Shown: positions 17,546 through 27,805, counted from the stretch's first letter. The stretch: DNA of 64,000 nucleotides from Halomonas sp. S3-1-1 (GCF_023757625.1 NZ_JALGBZ010000003.1:558001-622000), one strand, 5' to 3'. A program made the numbers and translations. Notes: generated by a model not told the origin, from the sequence alone.

Positions 17546-18472
17546 TTAAGCCCAGACGCCCAGCTGGCGGCGATGGGTCATCTGCGCCTGTGTCGCGCTG
17601 ATGGGCTGCAGGCGGACCTGGGCACCGGGTAAGCATTGAGCGAGCCGCGCGCAGGCGCTGGGGGTGAGCGCGCCGATGCGCGGGTACCCACCAATAGTCT
17701 GGCGGTCGTTCATCAGCACGATGGGCTGACCGTCCGGTGGAATCTGCACGCCCCCCAGCGGAATGCCCTCCGAAACGATGCCCGAAAGCGCGCTGTCAAG
17801 CGGCGAGCCGGTCAGGCGAATACCCATGCGATCGGCGCGCTGGTCCACCGTCCAGGTTTGGTTGAATGCCTGATAGAGGCTGCGCCCGGCGAACTGCGCT
17901 GCTTGGGAGCCCAGTACGATCGGCAGCGCGCACACCGGTCGGGGGAGTGGCAGTTGAACACCGCGTGGCAGGAAACGCGGCGCGAGTTCGCTGCCCTGCC
18001 AGACAAGGCGGTCGCCGGCTTGCAATGGACGGCCATCATCGTGCAGCCCGCCTATCTGCTCGCGTGCCGTACAGGCACGGCTGCCCAGTACCTCGGGCGC
18101 GATCAGCCCGCCCGGAAACGCCAGGTATGTTCGAAGCCCGTCCTTGGGCTGGCGAAAGCTCAGGCGCTGGCCGGGGGCCAGGGTGAACGTGCCCCGTGCG
18201 GTAAGCGGCTTGTCGTCGAGACGCGCCTCCAGATCGGCGCCGACCAGGGCGAGTGTGACCTCGACCTCGGCTTCGAGCGTCAGGTTGCCGCCCATGACGA
18301 TTTCCAGTGCAGCGTTTTCCGGCGAATTGCCCAGCAGCCAGTTGGCCCAGCGGCAGGAGATCCAATCGGCGGCACCGCCTTGAGTCACGCCCAGATGGCT
18401 GACGCCAAAACGCCCCGCATCCTGGATCAAGGCGAGCGGACCAGCCTGCTTAACGAATAGTCCCGGGGTCAT
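17546..18472 (-). CDS. pxpC: 5-oxoprolinase subunit C (biotin-dependent carboxyltransferase-like)
   Basis: 308 residues. GPLALIQDAGRFGVSHLGVTQGGAADWIS is the start of the KipA/PxpC fold, and the second half contains DRMGIRLTG and GIPLGGVQIPPDGQPIVL, also characteristic. With PxpA and PxpB it forms the prokaryotic ATP-dependent 5-oxoprolinase that opens 5-oxoproline (pyroglutamate) to glutamate. The start overlaps the pxpB stop by 4 nt. It is the last clear member of the minus-strand operon. Confidence 0.93.
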   Translation of the reverse strand: MTPGLFVKQAGPLALIQDAGRFGVSHLGVTQGGAADWISCRWANWLLGNSPENAALEIVMGGNLTLEAEVEVTLALVGADLEARLDDKPLTARGTFTLAPGQRLSFRQPKDGLRTYLAFPGGLIAPEVLGSRACTAREQIGGLHDDGRPLQAGDRLVWQGSELAPRFLPRGVQLPLPRPVCALPIVLGSQAAQFAGRSLYQAFNQTWTVDQRADRMGIRLTGSPLDSALSGIVSEGIPLGGVQIPPDGQPIVLMNDRQTIGGYPRIGALTPSACARLAQCLPGAQVRLQPISATQAQMTHRRQLGVWA

Positions 18473-19173
18473 GCGCGTTCCTCCAGCGGGGTGGTATCGC
18501 CGCCGTCGGCTTCGAAATCGGCTTTCGAGATTGCCCTGAATCGCACCTTGTCGCCGGGGCGCAGCAGCGGTTCGCCTTGGCGGGCGTATTCGAAAAGCGG
18601 CACCGCAGTGCGGCCTAGAATATTCCAGCCACCGGGTGAGAGCAGTGGATAGATCGCGGTCTGACGATCAGCGATACCAACGCTACCCGCTGCGACTCGC
18701 TTTCTGGGGGTGGCGAGCCGTGGCGTGGCGAGTGCCTCTTCCACCAGTCCCATGAAACCGTAGCCTGGTGCGAAGCCCAACGCGAACACGCAATAGTCAT
18801 GCTCACAGTGGCGTCGTATCAACGCCTCCACGCTCATTCCGGCGCTGCCCGCCACTCGTTGAAGCTCCGGGCCCACACTCTCGTCGTACCATACCGGAAT
18901 CGAATGCAAACGGCCGTACTCTGTATCCGCTGGGGTCAGGTGATTGAGGGCGTGGCGAATTTTGCTGGATGCTTCGCAGAACGAAAGTCGCGTGCAGTCG
19001 TACTGCAGCAGCAGTGTCGTGTAGGAGGGCGTCAGATCGATCAAGTTGCCCTCGAAGGCCTGACGCAGCTCACGCTCCGCCGCGATGATCCAAGCCATGT
19101 TGTCCTCGTTGATGGTGTCGAACAGGCGCACCGTTATCGCGTCCATGGCCGCGGTTTCAAGGCGCACTCTCAC
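18469..19173 (-). CDS. pxpB: 5-oxoprolinase subunit B (KipI-like)
   Basis: 234 residues using a GTG at 19173 that overlaps the pxpA stop in a GTGA. This start keeps the first beta strand ([15 protein letters not shown]) found in KipI/YbgJ proteins; an ATG at 19146 would remove it. Conserved segments are [25 protein letters not shown] and GGWNILGRT. The family is PxpB/KipI, named after a sporulation kinase inhibitor of Bacillus but acting with PxpC in 5-oxoprolinase. The gene context (pxpA-pxpB-pxpC) supports the enzyme role. Confidence 0.92.
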   Translation of the reverse strand: MRVRLETAAMDAITVRLFDTINEDNMAWIIAAERELRQAFEGNLIDLTPSYTTLLLQYDCTRLSFCEASSKIRHALNHLTPADTEYGRLHSIPVWYDESVGPELQRVAGSAGMSVEALIRRHCEHDYCVFALGFAPGYGFMGLVEEALATPRLATPRKRVAAGSVGIADRQTAIYPLLSPGGWNILGRTAVPLFEYARQGEPLLRPGDKVRFRAISKADFEADGGDTTPLEERA

Positions 19174-19928
19174 GCTGACTCCAACGCGTTGAAGGCCTCG
19201 CGAATGGCCCGCACCGCGGCCACGGATTCCGGGTTGTCGCCGTGTACGCAAAGCGTGTCGCTTGCAAGCGTCAACGGCGTGCCGTCGCGGGCGATCAGCG
19301 GCTCGTTCTTGGCCAGCGCCACGGCTTGGGCCACGATGGTCTTTCGGTCATGGTGCACCGCTCCTGCCAGCTGGCGCGATACCAGGTGCCCGTTGGCCTC
19401 GTAGGCGCGGTCGGCGAAGGTCTCGAACCAGAGTATGACGCCCACCTCGTCGGCCAGCGCCCGCTGGCTCTCGGTGTCGGCGGTTGACATCACCATGAGA
19501 GGGAGCGTGGCGTCGAAGGCGCGCACGGCTCGCAGCGCGCCTTCGAGCAGCGTCGAATCAGCGGCCATGTCGTTATACAGGGCGCCATGTGGCTTGATGT
19601 AGGCAAGCTCGGCGCCTTCGGCTCGGCAAATACCGGAAAGCGCGCCTGTTTGATAGAGAATCATGTCCTCTACCTCGGCGGCGGAGCAGGCCATGGAGCG
19701 CCGCCCAAACCCCATCAGATCTGGATAGCCCGGGTGGGCGCCGATGAGTACGCCGTGCTCGGCGGCCAGCGCAACGGTGCGACGCATCACGTGAGGATCT
19801 GAGGCGTGATAGCCACAGGCGATGTTGGCGCAGTCAACGAACGGCATCACCTCGGCGTCCAGCCCCAAGTGCCAGTTGCCGAAGCTTTCGCCCATATCGC
19901 AATTGAGTTGAGGGAGTATTGTGTTCAT
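19170..19928 (-). CDS. pxpA: 5-oxoprolinase subunit A (LamB/YcsF family)
   Basis: 252 residues from ATG 19928, which has AGGAGAG 7 nt upstream; the in-frame ATG at 19949 is less likely. [38 protein letters not shown] and [10 protein letters not shown] are the hallmark motifs of the YcsF family. The subunit completes cytosolic 5-oxoprolinase. It lies 24 nt after the M14-type hydrolase gene. A degraded second copy exists at 27806-28020. Confidence 0.95.
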   Translation of the reverse strand: MNTILPQLNCDMGESFGNWHLGLDAEVMPFVDCANIACGYHASDPHVMRRTVALAAEHGVLIGAHPGYPDLMGFGRRSMACSAAEVEDMILYQTGALSGICRAEGAELAYIKPHGALYNDMAADSTLLEGALRAVRAFDATLPLMVMSTADTESQRALADEVGVILWFETFADRAYEANGHLVSRQLAGAVHHDRKTIVAQAVALAKNEPLIARDGTPLTLASDTLCVHGDNPESVAAVRAIREAFNALESA

Positions 19929-19952
19929 TGTTGACTCTCCTGTTGGCATCGA

Positions 19953-21722
19953 TCAGCGCGGCGTGGCGGGAAGTGTCAGCGACTGATAGCTCTGGTAGGC
20001 ACTCATGACGGTTTCGTACTGCACCTGATGGGCCATCGTGAAATCCTGGCCGTAGATCGTCTCGTCCGGATACTCGGTAATCAACTGAAGCGGCGTGAGC
20101 TGAGTATCGTCGCAGGTCAGCAGGTAAGGTATATCGTGGCGCACGGCGAATGCCAAGCGCCCGGCGTGAGCTTCAAACGCCGTGATCTGGCCGCGGTTGT
20201 AGTCGACCAGCCCCGGTACCGTCGACAAATGCGCCGTGACTGCCTCGAGCAGCGCTTCGGCCTGCGCTTGCCAAGGTCTGTGGTAACGAATGACGAGAAA
20301 GAACCCCTTGGGAATCGACCAGAGCTCGAAGTTGCGCGGCACGTAGCCGGTCAACGGGCGGGTCCACTCGTGGGCCGGATAGCCGTGCAGATTTATATGT
20401 AGCTGCGCACCGCTTACTAAGCGAGCGCGTTCACGAATGGCCAGCTCGAACTCGCCGCCTGCAGGTTGAGCTTGCAGATCACTGCCGAAGGCCGTGTAGC
20501 GAGCGGCGTGATGCATGTGGGTCGGTTGCTCGGCGACCAGACGCTGCTGCAGGCGATAGCCGTCCGGGTTCTCCAGCGGTGAAAGCACGAAATGGGCCGC
20601 GGGTGTCAGGGCAAGATCGCGCCCCGCGCGCAGCGCCGCCACGATGCCCGAGGGCTCGTTGGCGTGCTGGGCGGCGCTGATCATTACTGGTCGATCATCG
20701 CCCTGGCGATAGCGCGCTCGCAGAGTACGTCCGCTGCGGCTTTTTGCGTGAATCAGCGTGCCCTCGATGCTTTCCAGCTGGGTCTGGATCCGGGCCACAC
20801 TCAGCGGATGTTCGACGCGATCGAGAGGCGTTGCGGAATCATCCGTCGAGGCCTCGTCGGTCGAGAGTGCGCGTAGCGTGATCGACAGCGCCGGCGACGC
20901 GCCGGGGCGGGTCTTGATCTCCGGCACGATTTGGCCTGGCTGGATCGAGCGATCTCCCAGCGGCAGGCCGGCAAGGCGCTGGTAGACCTCCAGCAGCGAG
21001 AAATAGAGCTCCTCGTGAAGCGCTTCAGCCAGGCTTATATGCTCTAGCCCGAAGGGCAGTGGTATATCTTGGCATGGCAGGGTGACGCTGATGTTCAGCT
21101 CGTCGAAAAACGGCTGTTCGGCAGGCCACTCGGCTTGGGTGACGGCGTTCATGGCCGCCTCGAAGAGACGAACGTAATCGCATGTGAAAGAGGCGCTTTC
21201 GTGCTTGCCATCACTCCCTTGCCAGTCGATCCAGGCGCAAGGCGAGAGCAGCCAAGCTTGCACGTGATCCTGATGGTAGCGATTGGGCGCCGCGACCTGC
21301 ACCGTCTTCCGGATGCCATCCTCGTCGGTCAGCTCGAGTTCATAGTAATAGAGCGCGGTGTGCGACGGGACGTCGATGGCTTCCCAACTCAGCTCGACCT
21401 TCTCGCCGAGCAGCCCTGCAAGCGGATAGGCTTCGAGAAGAAACCGCTTGGGCGTTTCTGTTGGCGCTGGATAGCGAACGTGCAGTGCGCGCAGTCCATG
21501 GGTGTCGAGCTCTTCGATCGCGTAATGTACTAGGGGTTTATAGGCGCTGTGAAAGCGCGCGTCGATTCCATGGGTGGCCAAGGCCTGTTCAGCGCGCCGG
21601 CGAGCGGTTGGATCATCGAAAACCCAAGCGTTGAGCGTATCTCCGGGGGCGAGCGTATCCTGGTAGTGCCCGACGAGCGCATCGACGCTACGCTCAAAGG
21701 TAGTTTCCAGCAGTGTGATCAT
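19953..21722 (-). CDS. M14-family zinc carboxypeptidase-like hydrolase, 589 aa
   Basis: The C-terminal half carries QHANEPSG (HxxE zinc pair), the downstream His in LHINLHGYPAHEW and a substrate-binding style ENPDGYRLQQR, the M14 pattern. The N-terminal ~270 residues are not recognised and contain alternating charged and hydrophobic strands. No signal peptide is visible, so it is probably cytosolic. The ATG overlaps the stop of the upstream permease gene (ATGA), and pxpA follows. From this position I infer that it cleaves imported peptides or amides to release 5-oxoproline or glutamate derivatives; the exact substrate is unknown. Confidence 0.75.
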   Translation of the reverse strand: MITLLETTFERSVDALVGHYQDTLAPGDTLNAWVFDDPTARRRAEQALATHGIDARFHSAYKPLVHYAIEELDTHGLRALHVRYPAPTETPKRFLLEAYPLAGLLGEKVELSWEAIDVPSHTALYYYELELTDEDGIRKTVQVAAPNRYHQDHVQAWLLSPCAWIDWQGSDGKHESASFTCDYVRLFEAAMNAVTQAEWPAEQPFFDELNISVTLPCQDIPLPFGLEHISLAEALHEELYFSLLEVYQRLAGLPLGDRSIQPGQIVPEIKTRPGASPALSITLRALSTDEASTDDSATPLDRVEHPLSVARIQTQLESIEGTLIHAKSRSGRTLRARYRQGDDRPVMISAAQHANEPSGIVAALRAGRDLALTPAAHFVLSPLENPDGYRLQQRLVAEQPTHMHHAARYTAFGSDLQAQPAGGEFELAIRERARLVSGAQLHINLHGYPAHEWTRPLTGYVPRNFELWSIPKGFFLVIRYHRPWQAQAEALLEAVTAHLSTVPGLVDYNRGQITAFEAHAGRLAFAVRHDIPYLLTCDDTQLTPLQLITEYPDETIYGQDFTMAHQVQYETVMSAYQSYQSLTLPATPR

Positions 21723-22582
21723 CGTGAGGTCCGTCCTGTGGGGTCCAGGGTGTCGCGTAGCCAGTCACCCAGCAGGTTGAGGCCCAGCACGGTGAGCAGG
21801 ATTGCCACGCCTGGGAAGACGCTGACCCACCAGGCGGTCTGTAGATAGGTACGACCCTCGGCGAGCATGCCGCCCCAGCTCGGGATGACTGGATCGACCC
21901 CCAGGCCCAGAAAGGTCAGGCTGCTTTCCAGCAGAATGTTGTTGGCCACGTTTAACGTCATCAGCACGATGACCGGGCCCAGCAAGTTGGGCAGCAGGTG
22001 TTGAAACAGGATGCGCCAGTCCCGCACGCCGATCGCTTGGGCCGAAAGGATGAACTCCCGATCCTTGAGCGAAAGCACCGATCCACGCACCAAGCGCGCG
22101 TACTGTACCCACTGTGAGATGATCAACAAAATGATCATGTTGGTCAGCCCCCCGCCGATCACCGCGATGAAGGTGATTGCCAGCAGGATGAAGGGCAGGG
22201 CGAGCTGCACATCGGCAAAGCGCATCACCACCATGTCGATGATACCGCCGTAGTAGCCGGACAAAAGGCCCATGACGATGCCCAGCGCCACCGCGCCGAG
22301 GGCCGAATAGAACCCTACCTTGAGCGATATTTCGCCGCCAATGATCACTCGCGCCAGCACGTCGCGCCCTAGCGGGTCAGTGCCCAGCGGAAAGCTACCG
22401 TCCGTTAGCGGCGCAGTGAGACGCATGGCGAGGTTGACGCCACCGCCCCCATCGGGGAATAGAAAGCCCGACAGCAGCACTGCGAGGCCGATACTGCCCA
22501 CAAGCACGGCGCCCAGGATGAACTCAAGGCTCTTAAAACGTTGCAGATTCGAAAACCTAAATGAACGTGAATTCGACGACAT
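21719..22582 (-). CDS. Peptide/nickel-type ABC transporter permease (DppC-like)
   Basis: 287 residues with about six membrane helices. The N-terminal segment PLTDGSFPLGTDPLGRDVLARVI is characteristic of OppC/DppC permeases, and the EAA-type loop is LSAQAIGVRDWRILFQHLLP. It pairs with the DppB-like permease 8 nt upstream to form the inner-membrane channel. Its stop overlaps the M14-type gene. The substrate is probably a peptide, judged from the operon. Confidence 0.92.
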   Translation of the reverse strand: MSSNSRSFRFSNLQRFKSLEFILGAVLVGSIGLAVLLSGFLFPDGGGGVNLAMRLTAPLTDGSFPLGTDPLGRDVLARVIIGGEISLKVGFYSALGAVALGIVMGLLSGYYGGIIDMVVMRFADVQLALPFILLAITFIAVIGGGLTNMIILLIISQWVQYARLVRGSVLSLKDREFILSAQAIGVRDWRILFQHLLPNLLGPVIVLMTLNVANNILLESSLTFLGLGVDPVIPSWGGMLAEGRTYLQTAWWVSVFPGVAILLTVLGLNLLGDWLRDTLDPTGRTSR

Positions 22583-22590
22583 GGGGGCCC

Positions 22591-23514
22591 CTAGCTCTTG
22601 CGCACGCGGGGATCAACGAAGCCGTAGGCGACGTCGACCAGCAGATTGATGGAGATGATCAGCAGCGACAGCACCGTGATCACGCCCTGCAGCACCGGAT
22701 AATCGCGCGCCGCCACCGCATCGAAGGCCAGCGTGCCGAGCCCGGGCCAGTTGAACACGCGCTCGACCACTACGATGCCGCCCAAAAGCCCGCCGAACTG
22801 CAGGCCGAAGTAAGTGATCAGCGGAATTGAGCAGTTGCGCAGCGCGTGCTTGTAAAGCACCACCGAATTGGAAAGCCCCTTGGCGCGCGCTACCATGATG
22901 TACTGCGAGCGCAGCGTGTCCAGCATAGTGGTGCGCACTAAGCGCACGTTGGTCGCGGTGAGGATGATACCCATCGTCGCGGCGGGCATGATGAAACTCT
23001 GCCAGCCTTCCATGCCGCTGGGGGGGAGCAGGTTGAAAGTGATGGATAAAAGCAGCACCAGCATGATGGCCAGCCAGAAATTGGGAAAGGAGAGGCCGAC
23101 CAGCGAAACGATGCGTATCACCTGGTCGGGCCATCGTCCACGGGAGACCGCCGCCGTTACGCCTAGCGGAATCGACAAAGCGATGGAGACGAACAGCGAG
23201 GCGAATGCCAGTGACAAGGTCGCTGGCAGCGCTCGTCCGATCAACTCGCCGACCGGTGTGCCGCCCATGAAGCTGCGGCCGAGATCGCCGGTGCAAAGCC
23301 CTTTTAAGAATTCCAGATATTGCACCAGAAACGGTTGGTCGAGACCGAGTGCCTCGCGAATGCGCGCCAGATCGGCTTCAGTAATACTGCCCGCGCCCTG
23401 AGCCAGCATAACGGCGGGATCACCGGTCAGCCGAATCGCGAACGACACGATCAGTGTCACTGCTACGAGCACGAACAGTGCTTGCAGCAGACGATAGAAA
23501 AGAAACTTGGCCAC
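22591..23514 (-). CDS. Peptide/nickel-type ABC transporter permease (DppB-like)
   Basis: 307 residues with six helices. MAKFLFYRLLQALFVLVAVT at the N-terminus and DLGRSFMGGTPVGELI are typical of DppB/OppB proteins; the EAA loop is ARAKGLSNSVVLYKHALRN. It forms the translocation pore with the DppC-like subunit. It sits between the binding-protein gene and the DppC-like gene, as in classical opp/dpp operons. Confidence 0.92.
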   Translation of the reverse strand: MAKFLFYRLLQALFVLVAVTLIVSFAIRLTGDPAVMLAQGAGSITEADLARIREALGLDQPFLVQYLEFLKGLCTGDLGRSFMGGTPVGELIGRALPATLSLAFASLFVSIALSIPLGVTAAVSRGRWPDQVIRIVSLVGLSFPNFWLAIMLVLLLSITFNLLPPSGMEGWQSFIMPAATMGIILTATNVRLVRTTMLDTLRSQYIMVARAKGLSNSVVLYKHALRNCSIPLITYFGLQFGGLLGGIVVVERVFNWPGLGTLAFDAVAARDYPVLQGVITVLSLLIISINLLVDVAYGFVDPRVRKS

Positions 23515-23571
23515 GTGGCCTCCCCTCGAAAAACAGGCGGCCGCCGCCCTGAAAGAGGCGGCGGTTTAGGC

Positions 23572-25092
23572 TTACTCGGTAACGTCGACGTCAGTGAGGC
23601 GAATCCGGCTATCCGGCGCGGGTTCGAAGTTCTCGACCCGGCTACTAACACCGTACAGCGCGTTCAGGCTGTAAAGCGGCATTTCCAGAGCCCGCTCCTT
23701 GGTATAGCGAGCAACGGACTGCAGTAGAGTTTCGCGTTCTCCACGGTCGGTGATACTGCGCTGGCTCTCGAGCATCTCGTCCAGCGTGGTATCGCTGTCG
23801 TAGGGGTTCCAGCGCTCATCCGTGTGATACATCAGGTAGGCGGTGTTGTCGAAATCGAAGGTCCAGCCGCCCCATTTTTGCTGAAACATAGCGCCGGTAC
23901 GCCCGGCGGGAATGATGTCGTTGAGCAGCACATTGGTTTCGTAGGGCTGGATAGAAGCATTGAGACCCACGCCCTGCAGGTAGGCTGCGACGACCTGGGC
24001 CACTTCGGCGAAAGTAGCGTCATTACCGCGGATATCGATTTGAAGCGAGGTGCCGGGCTCGACTCCCGCCTCGGCGAGCAATTCCTGGGCACGCTGAGGG
24101 TCGAAGGGATAGGGCTCGAGCTCGGGATCGAACCCGAAGGACTGTTCGCCCTGGAAGCTTGCGATCACGTTGCCTTCACCCGCCAGAATCGAGTCTACGA
24201 TCGCCTGACGGTCGACCGCCATGATGATTGCCTGGCGAACCCGCTCATCGGCGGTGATACCCGACTGAGTATTGAAGCGCAGCGCTTCTACGGTGGGAGA
24301 GGCGACGCTAACGACCTCGGTATCAGGATGATTGTTGATCGAATCGATCATGCCGATGGGAATGGTCGGCGGCAGTACGATGTCTACCCGGCCGGATTGC
24401 AGCTCGGCCACCGCAGTGGATGGCTCTGAGATAAAACGGTAGGTGACGCTGTCGAGTTTCGGAGCCCCACTCCAGTGATCGGCGAAGGCTTCAAGCTTTA
24501 CATCAGAGCGCGGTGTGTACTCGACCACCTGAAACGGCCCGGTACCTACCGGATGCGTATTGAAGTAGTCATCGCCGTGCTCTTCAATGTAGCCAGGCGG
24601 TACGATCATGGCACCATAACCAGCCAGCTTGGTCAGCAGTACCGGGTCCGGCTGATTGAGAAAGAAGTCGACGGTATAGTCGTCGATGACATCGACACGG
24701 GAAATTGATGTGTAGTTGGAGCGCTGAGGCCCGCGAGCGCCCTCTTCACCGAGTAGACGATCAAAGGTGAACTTAACGGCCTCGGCGTTAAAAGGCTCGC
24801 CGTTATGAAAGACGACGCCTTCTCGCAGTATGAAGCGGATACGATTGCCGTCGTCCAGCTCTTCCCAATTAGTGGCAAGCCCCGGCACCAGCTCAAGATC
24901 CGGACCGCGATAGGTTAGTCCATCGAAAATGTTGGTGGCCACCGATGCCCAATTGACGAGGAACGTGTCGATCGGGTCCCAACTGCCGGGATCCTGAGGG
25001 GAAGCAATGGTCAACGAGCCTGCATGGCTACTGGACGCGGCGGCCATGGCCGCGGCAAGGGTGCAGGCTTTAAACAGCGTTGTCTTTTTCAT
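23572..25092 (-). CDS. Peptide-type ABC transporter substrate-binding protein (SBP family 5)
   Basis: 506 residues from ATG 25092, which begins a clear Sec signal (MKKTTLFKACTLAAAMAAAS, cleavage near SHA|G). The mature protein shows the SBP_bac_5 pattern: LVPGLATNWEELDDG, FILREGVVFHNGEPFNAEAV, TGPFQVVEYTP and RQAIIMAVDRQAI. It captures an extracytoplasmic ligand, probably a peptide, for the DppBC-like permeases. The longer in-frame start at 25137 overlaps the ATPase stop and lacks a leader. Confidence 0.93.
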   Translation of the reverse strand: MKKTTLFKACTLAAAMAAASSSHAGSLTIASPQDPGSWDPIDTFLVNWASVATNIFDGLTYRGPDLELVPGLATNWEELDDGNRIRFILREGVVFHNGEPFNAEAVKFTFDRLLGEEGARGPQRSNYTSISRVDVIDDYTVDFFLNQPDPVLLTKLAGYGAMIVPPGYIEEHGDDYFNTHPVGTGPFQVVEYTPRSDVKLEAFADHWSGAPKLDSVTYRFISEPSTAVAELQSGRVDIVLPPTIPIGMIDSINNHPDTEVVSVASPTVEALRFNTQSGITADERVRQAIIMAVDRQAIVDSILAGEGNVIASFQGEQSFGFDPELEPYPFDPQRAQELLAEAGVEPGTSLQIDIRGNDATFAEVAQVVAAYLQGVGLNASIQPYETNVLLNDIIPAGRTGAMFQQKWGGWTFDFDNTAYLMYHTDERWNPYDSDTTLDEMLESQRSITDRGERETLLQSVARYTKERALEMPLYSLNALYGVSSRVENFEPAPDSRIRLTDVDVTE

Positions 25093-25136
25093 TGATCGTT
25101 TTCTCTGCGGTTGTTTTTGAGGTATAGAACGAAGCA

Positions 25137-26981
25137 CTACAAACGCGACGAGGTGCTGCCGCGGGAGACGAAATGGCCAGCAGCTATCTCGTCGAGAGGA
25201 TGAACGGTGGGTTCGTCGCCCACCCGACGAATCGGGCTTGGAATATCGCCGTCCATCAGTAGGTGCTCGCGACGATGATGTGGGTCGGCCACCGGCACCG
25301 CCGACAAGAGCTTGCGGGTATAGTCGTGCTGAGGTGCGTCGAAAACCCGCTGTCGAGATCCCATTTCGACGATCTGCCCCAAGTGCAGCACGGCCACGCG
25401 GTGGCTGATCTTTTCTACCACGGCCATATCATGGCTGATGAACAGATACGCGAGACCCTCTTCGCGCTGTAACTGCATCATCAGGTGGATGATCTGCGCC
25501 TGAATGGACACATCCAGCGCTGACAGCGCTTCATCGGCAACGATCAGCTTAGGCTTGGAGGCCAAGGCGCGGGCGATACAGATGCGCTGACGCTGCCCGC
25601 CGGAAAACTCGTGAGGGTAGCGTTTTGCGTGTTCTGGTGTGAGGCCCACGCGCTCAAGAAGCTCGCTGACCCGGTTCTTGATGCGCTGGCCATCACCCAT
25701 CAGGCGGTGGGTATGGATAGGCTCGGCGATCGAGAAACCTACCGTTTTGCGCGGATCGAGCGAGGCGAAGGGGTCCTGGAAGATGTACTGTACTTGCTGA
25801 CGCAGTTTCATCTTTTCTGCGCGGGACATCCGCGCCACGGGCTGGCCGCTGAAAACGATATCGCCGCTAGTGCTCTCCTGCAGTTGCTGGATGGTGCGCC
25901 CGATAGTGGATTTGCCGGAACCCGACTCGCCCACCAGCGCCAACGTCTCGCCTGGGTAGATATCGAAACTGACATTCTCGACGGCGTGTACGCGGTGGCT
26001 CACCCCACCGAAAAAGCCTTTATGGATGTCGAAACGCGTGACGAGATTGCGCACGCTGACCACCGGAGTGTCCTGTAAGCGTACGGTGTTCTGCAGCGTA
26101 GACTCGCCCTCACTGAAGACTTTATCGCCATCGAAGATCACCAAGGGTTCGGCCCGGGGGAGAGCCTCCCCTTGCATGCTACCCAATGTCGGTACCGCTG
26201 CCAGCAACGCTTGGGTGTAGGGCTTTTGTGGCGTCGCGAAAAGCGTGGTGACATCCGCTTCCTCGACTTTTTCGCCATTGCGCATCACCACCACGTGATC
26301 GGCTACCTCCGCCACTACGCCCATATCGTGGGTGATGAAGATCACCGCCATGCCAAGCTCTTTTTGCAGATCCTTGATGATGGCGAGAATCTGCGCCTGG
26401 ATAGTAACGTCGAGCGCCGTGGTGGGCTCGTCGGCTACTAGTACCTTGGGCTTGCAGGCCAGCGCCATGGCGATCATCACACGCTGCCGCATTCCACCGG
26501 AAAGCTGGTGGGGATAGCGTTTCAAGAGCGACTCGGCATCGGCCAGGCGCACTAGACGCAGCAAGCGCAGCGCCTCTTCACGAGCCGTGGCGCGAGTGTA
26601 GTCGCCGTGGAGTAGAAGCACTTCAGTGATCTGGTCGCCCACTGTATAGACCGGGTTGAGCGAGGTCATCGGCTCCTGGAAGATCATCGAGATCTCCTTG
26701 CCACGCAGCTTGCGCATTTCCTTGTCGGATAATGTGGTCAGATCCAGCGCCGTGTTGTCGCTTGTGCTGCGAAACAGAATGTGGCCTTGGGTAATATCGG
26801 CGTTGAGGTAGTGAACTAGCCCCATTATGGCCAACGATGTCATCGACTTACCTGATCCTGACTCGCCAACGATCGCGAGAGTCTTGCCAGCGTAAAGATC
26901 GAACGAGAGATCCTTGACGACACGATTGGGCCCGAACGCGATATCGAGCGATTGAACGGAGAGCAGAGGTGTTGATGACAC
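25137..26981 (-). CDS. Fused double ABC ATPase (DppD-DppF-like)
   Basis: 614 residues with two complete nucleotide-binding domains. The first has Walker [12 protein letters not shown], signature LSGGMRQR and Walker [13 protein letters not shown]; the second has [19 protein letters not shown] and [12 protein letters not shown]. Each carries the OppD/OppF-type C-terminal extension. One polypeptide therefore replaces the usual DppD and DppF pair. First gene of the operon, reading away from the divergent regulator. Confidence 0.95.
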   Translation of the reverse strand: MSSTPLLSVQSLDIAFGPNRVVKDLSFDLYAGKTLAIVGESGSGKSMTSLAIMGLVHYLNADITQGHILFRSTSDNTALDLTTLSDKEMRKLRGKEISMIFQEPMTSLNPVYTVGDQITEVLLLHGDYTRATAREEALRLLRLVRLADAESLLKRYPHQLSGGMRQRVMIAMALACKPKVLVADEPTTALDVTIQAQILAIIKDLQKELGMAVIFITHDMGVVAEVADHVVVMRNGEKVEEADVTTLFATPQKPYTQALLAAVPTLGSMQGEALPRAEPLVIFDGDKVFSEGESTLQNTVRLQDTPVVSVRNLVTRFDIHKGFFGGVSHRVHAVENVSFDIYPGETLALVGESGSGKSTIGRTIQQLQESTSGDIVFSGQPVARMSRAEKMKLRQQVQYIFQDPFASLDPRKTVGFSIAEPIHTHRLMGDGQRIKNRVSELLERVGLTPEHAKRYPHEFSGGQRQRICIARALASKPKLIVADEALSALDVSIQAQIIHLMMQLQREEGLAYLFISHDMAVVEKISHRVAVLHLGQIVEMGSRQRVFDAPQHDYTRKLLSAVPVADPHHRREHLLMDGDIPSPIRRVGDEPTVHPLDEIAAGHFVSRGSTSSRL

Positions 26982-27002
26982 GTAGTTACCTGTACTTTTT
27001 AT

Positions 27003-27022
27003 ATAATTTATCTAGAAATTAT
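27003..27022. promoter_or_regulatory. Candidate operator between the peptide operon and its regulator
   Basis: ATAATTT, 6 nt, AAATTAT form an inverted repeat in the AT-rich intergenic space, 22 nt before the ATPase start and 174 nt before the regulator start. Such spacing suits a dimeric winged-helix repressor. Assignment to the adjacent regulator is inference. Confidence 0.4.
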
Positions 27023-27195
27023 CTGCATGGTGTTTGAGTGTCAATCGGGTATTGCGTATTAAAGTTCTATGAATGCCTCCATTTGCAAGACGGACAGTGT
27101 TTGCCAAACCTCGCTCAAAAGGCTGATCATGGCATTTCTCGACTTTTTTGACCGACTCAATAAACTTCTAAAAATCAATCATGAAGAGCATGCCA

Positions 27196-27726
27196 ATGAG
27201 TAATGAAAGCCCGCCTTCGCCCGCCAGGCGAGGACCTATCGTGTCGTCAGAGCACCTGTCCCATAGCGCGCAGGAGTTGTCCGAGTTCGAGTTCGGACTG
27301 ATCATTTCGAGTAATGCTTTCAATCGCTGGATGGTGCGCTGCATGACTGCAACGGGTTACCCAGAGCTTGGGTCGCTGGATGTATTGGTGTTGCACAGTG
27401 TCAATCATCGGGCGCGCGCTAAACGCCAAGGCGATATCTGCTTGGTACTGAACGTCGAGGACACCCATACGGTGACCTATGCGCTGCGTAAACTGGTGAA
27501 ACTCGAATTGGTCGTAGGTGAAAAGCAGGGCAAGGAGACGCTTTTCCGCGCAACCGAGCAGGGTCGCAAAGCGTGCAAACGTTACGCTGAAATCCGCGAA
27601 GCGTGTCTGATTGAGTCACTGGATTCCATGGGGATCGAGCGCAGCGAAATCAGTCGATTGGCTAGCATCTTACGAGCGATGTCCGGCCTTTATGATCAGG
27701 CGGCGCGCTCGGCAGCGTCGCTCTAA
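27196..27726 (+). CDS. MarR-like winged-helix transcriptional regulator
   Basis: 176 residues from ATG 27196, which has GAAGAG 8 nt upstream; an ATG at 27181 is also in frame. The region from FEFGLIISSNAFNRWMVRC through VEDTHTVTYALRKLVKLELV to KETLFRATEQGRKACKRY reads as a helical dimer arm, recognition helix and beta wing. It is divergent from the peptide/5-oxoproline operon and probably controls it. The ligand might be 5-oxoproline or a peptide (inference). Confidence 0.75.
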   Translation: MSNESPPSPARRGPIVSSEHLSHSAQELSEFEFGLIISSNAFNRWMVRCMTATGYPELGSLDVLVLHSVNHRARAKRQGDICLVLNVEDTHTVTYALRKLVKLELVVGEKQGKETLFRATEQGRKACKRYAEIREACLIESLDSMGIERSEISRLASILRAMSGLYDQAARSAASL

Positions 27727-27805
27727 TGTCATACGTGACAAGTCATTTGAGGTTTTTTCAGGATATGTTTTACGTAGGCTGTAGCTAATAGCAATCTTGA
27801 AACCC

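Noticed and set aside
18469..19251. Longer pxpB frame starting at 19251
   Set aside because: The extra N-terminus is a shadow of pxpA with Arg/Gly-rich composition; the GTG that overlaps the pxpA stop fits the family better.
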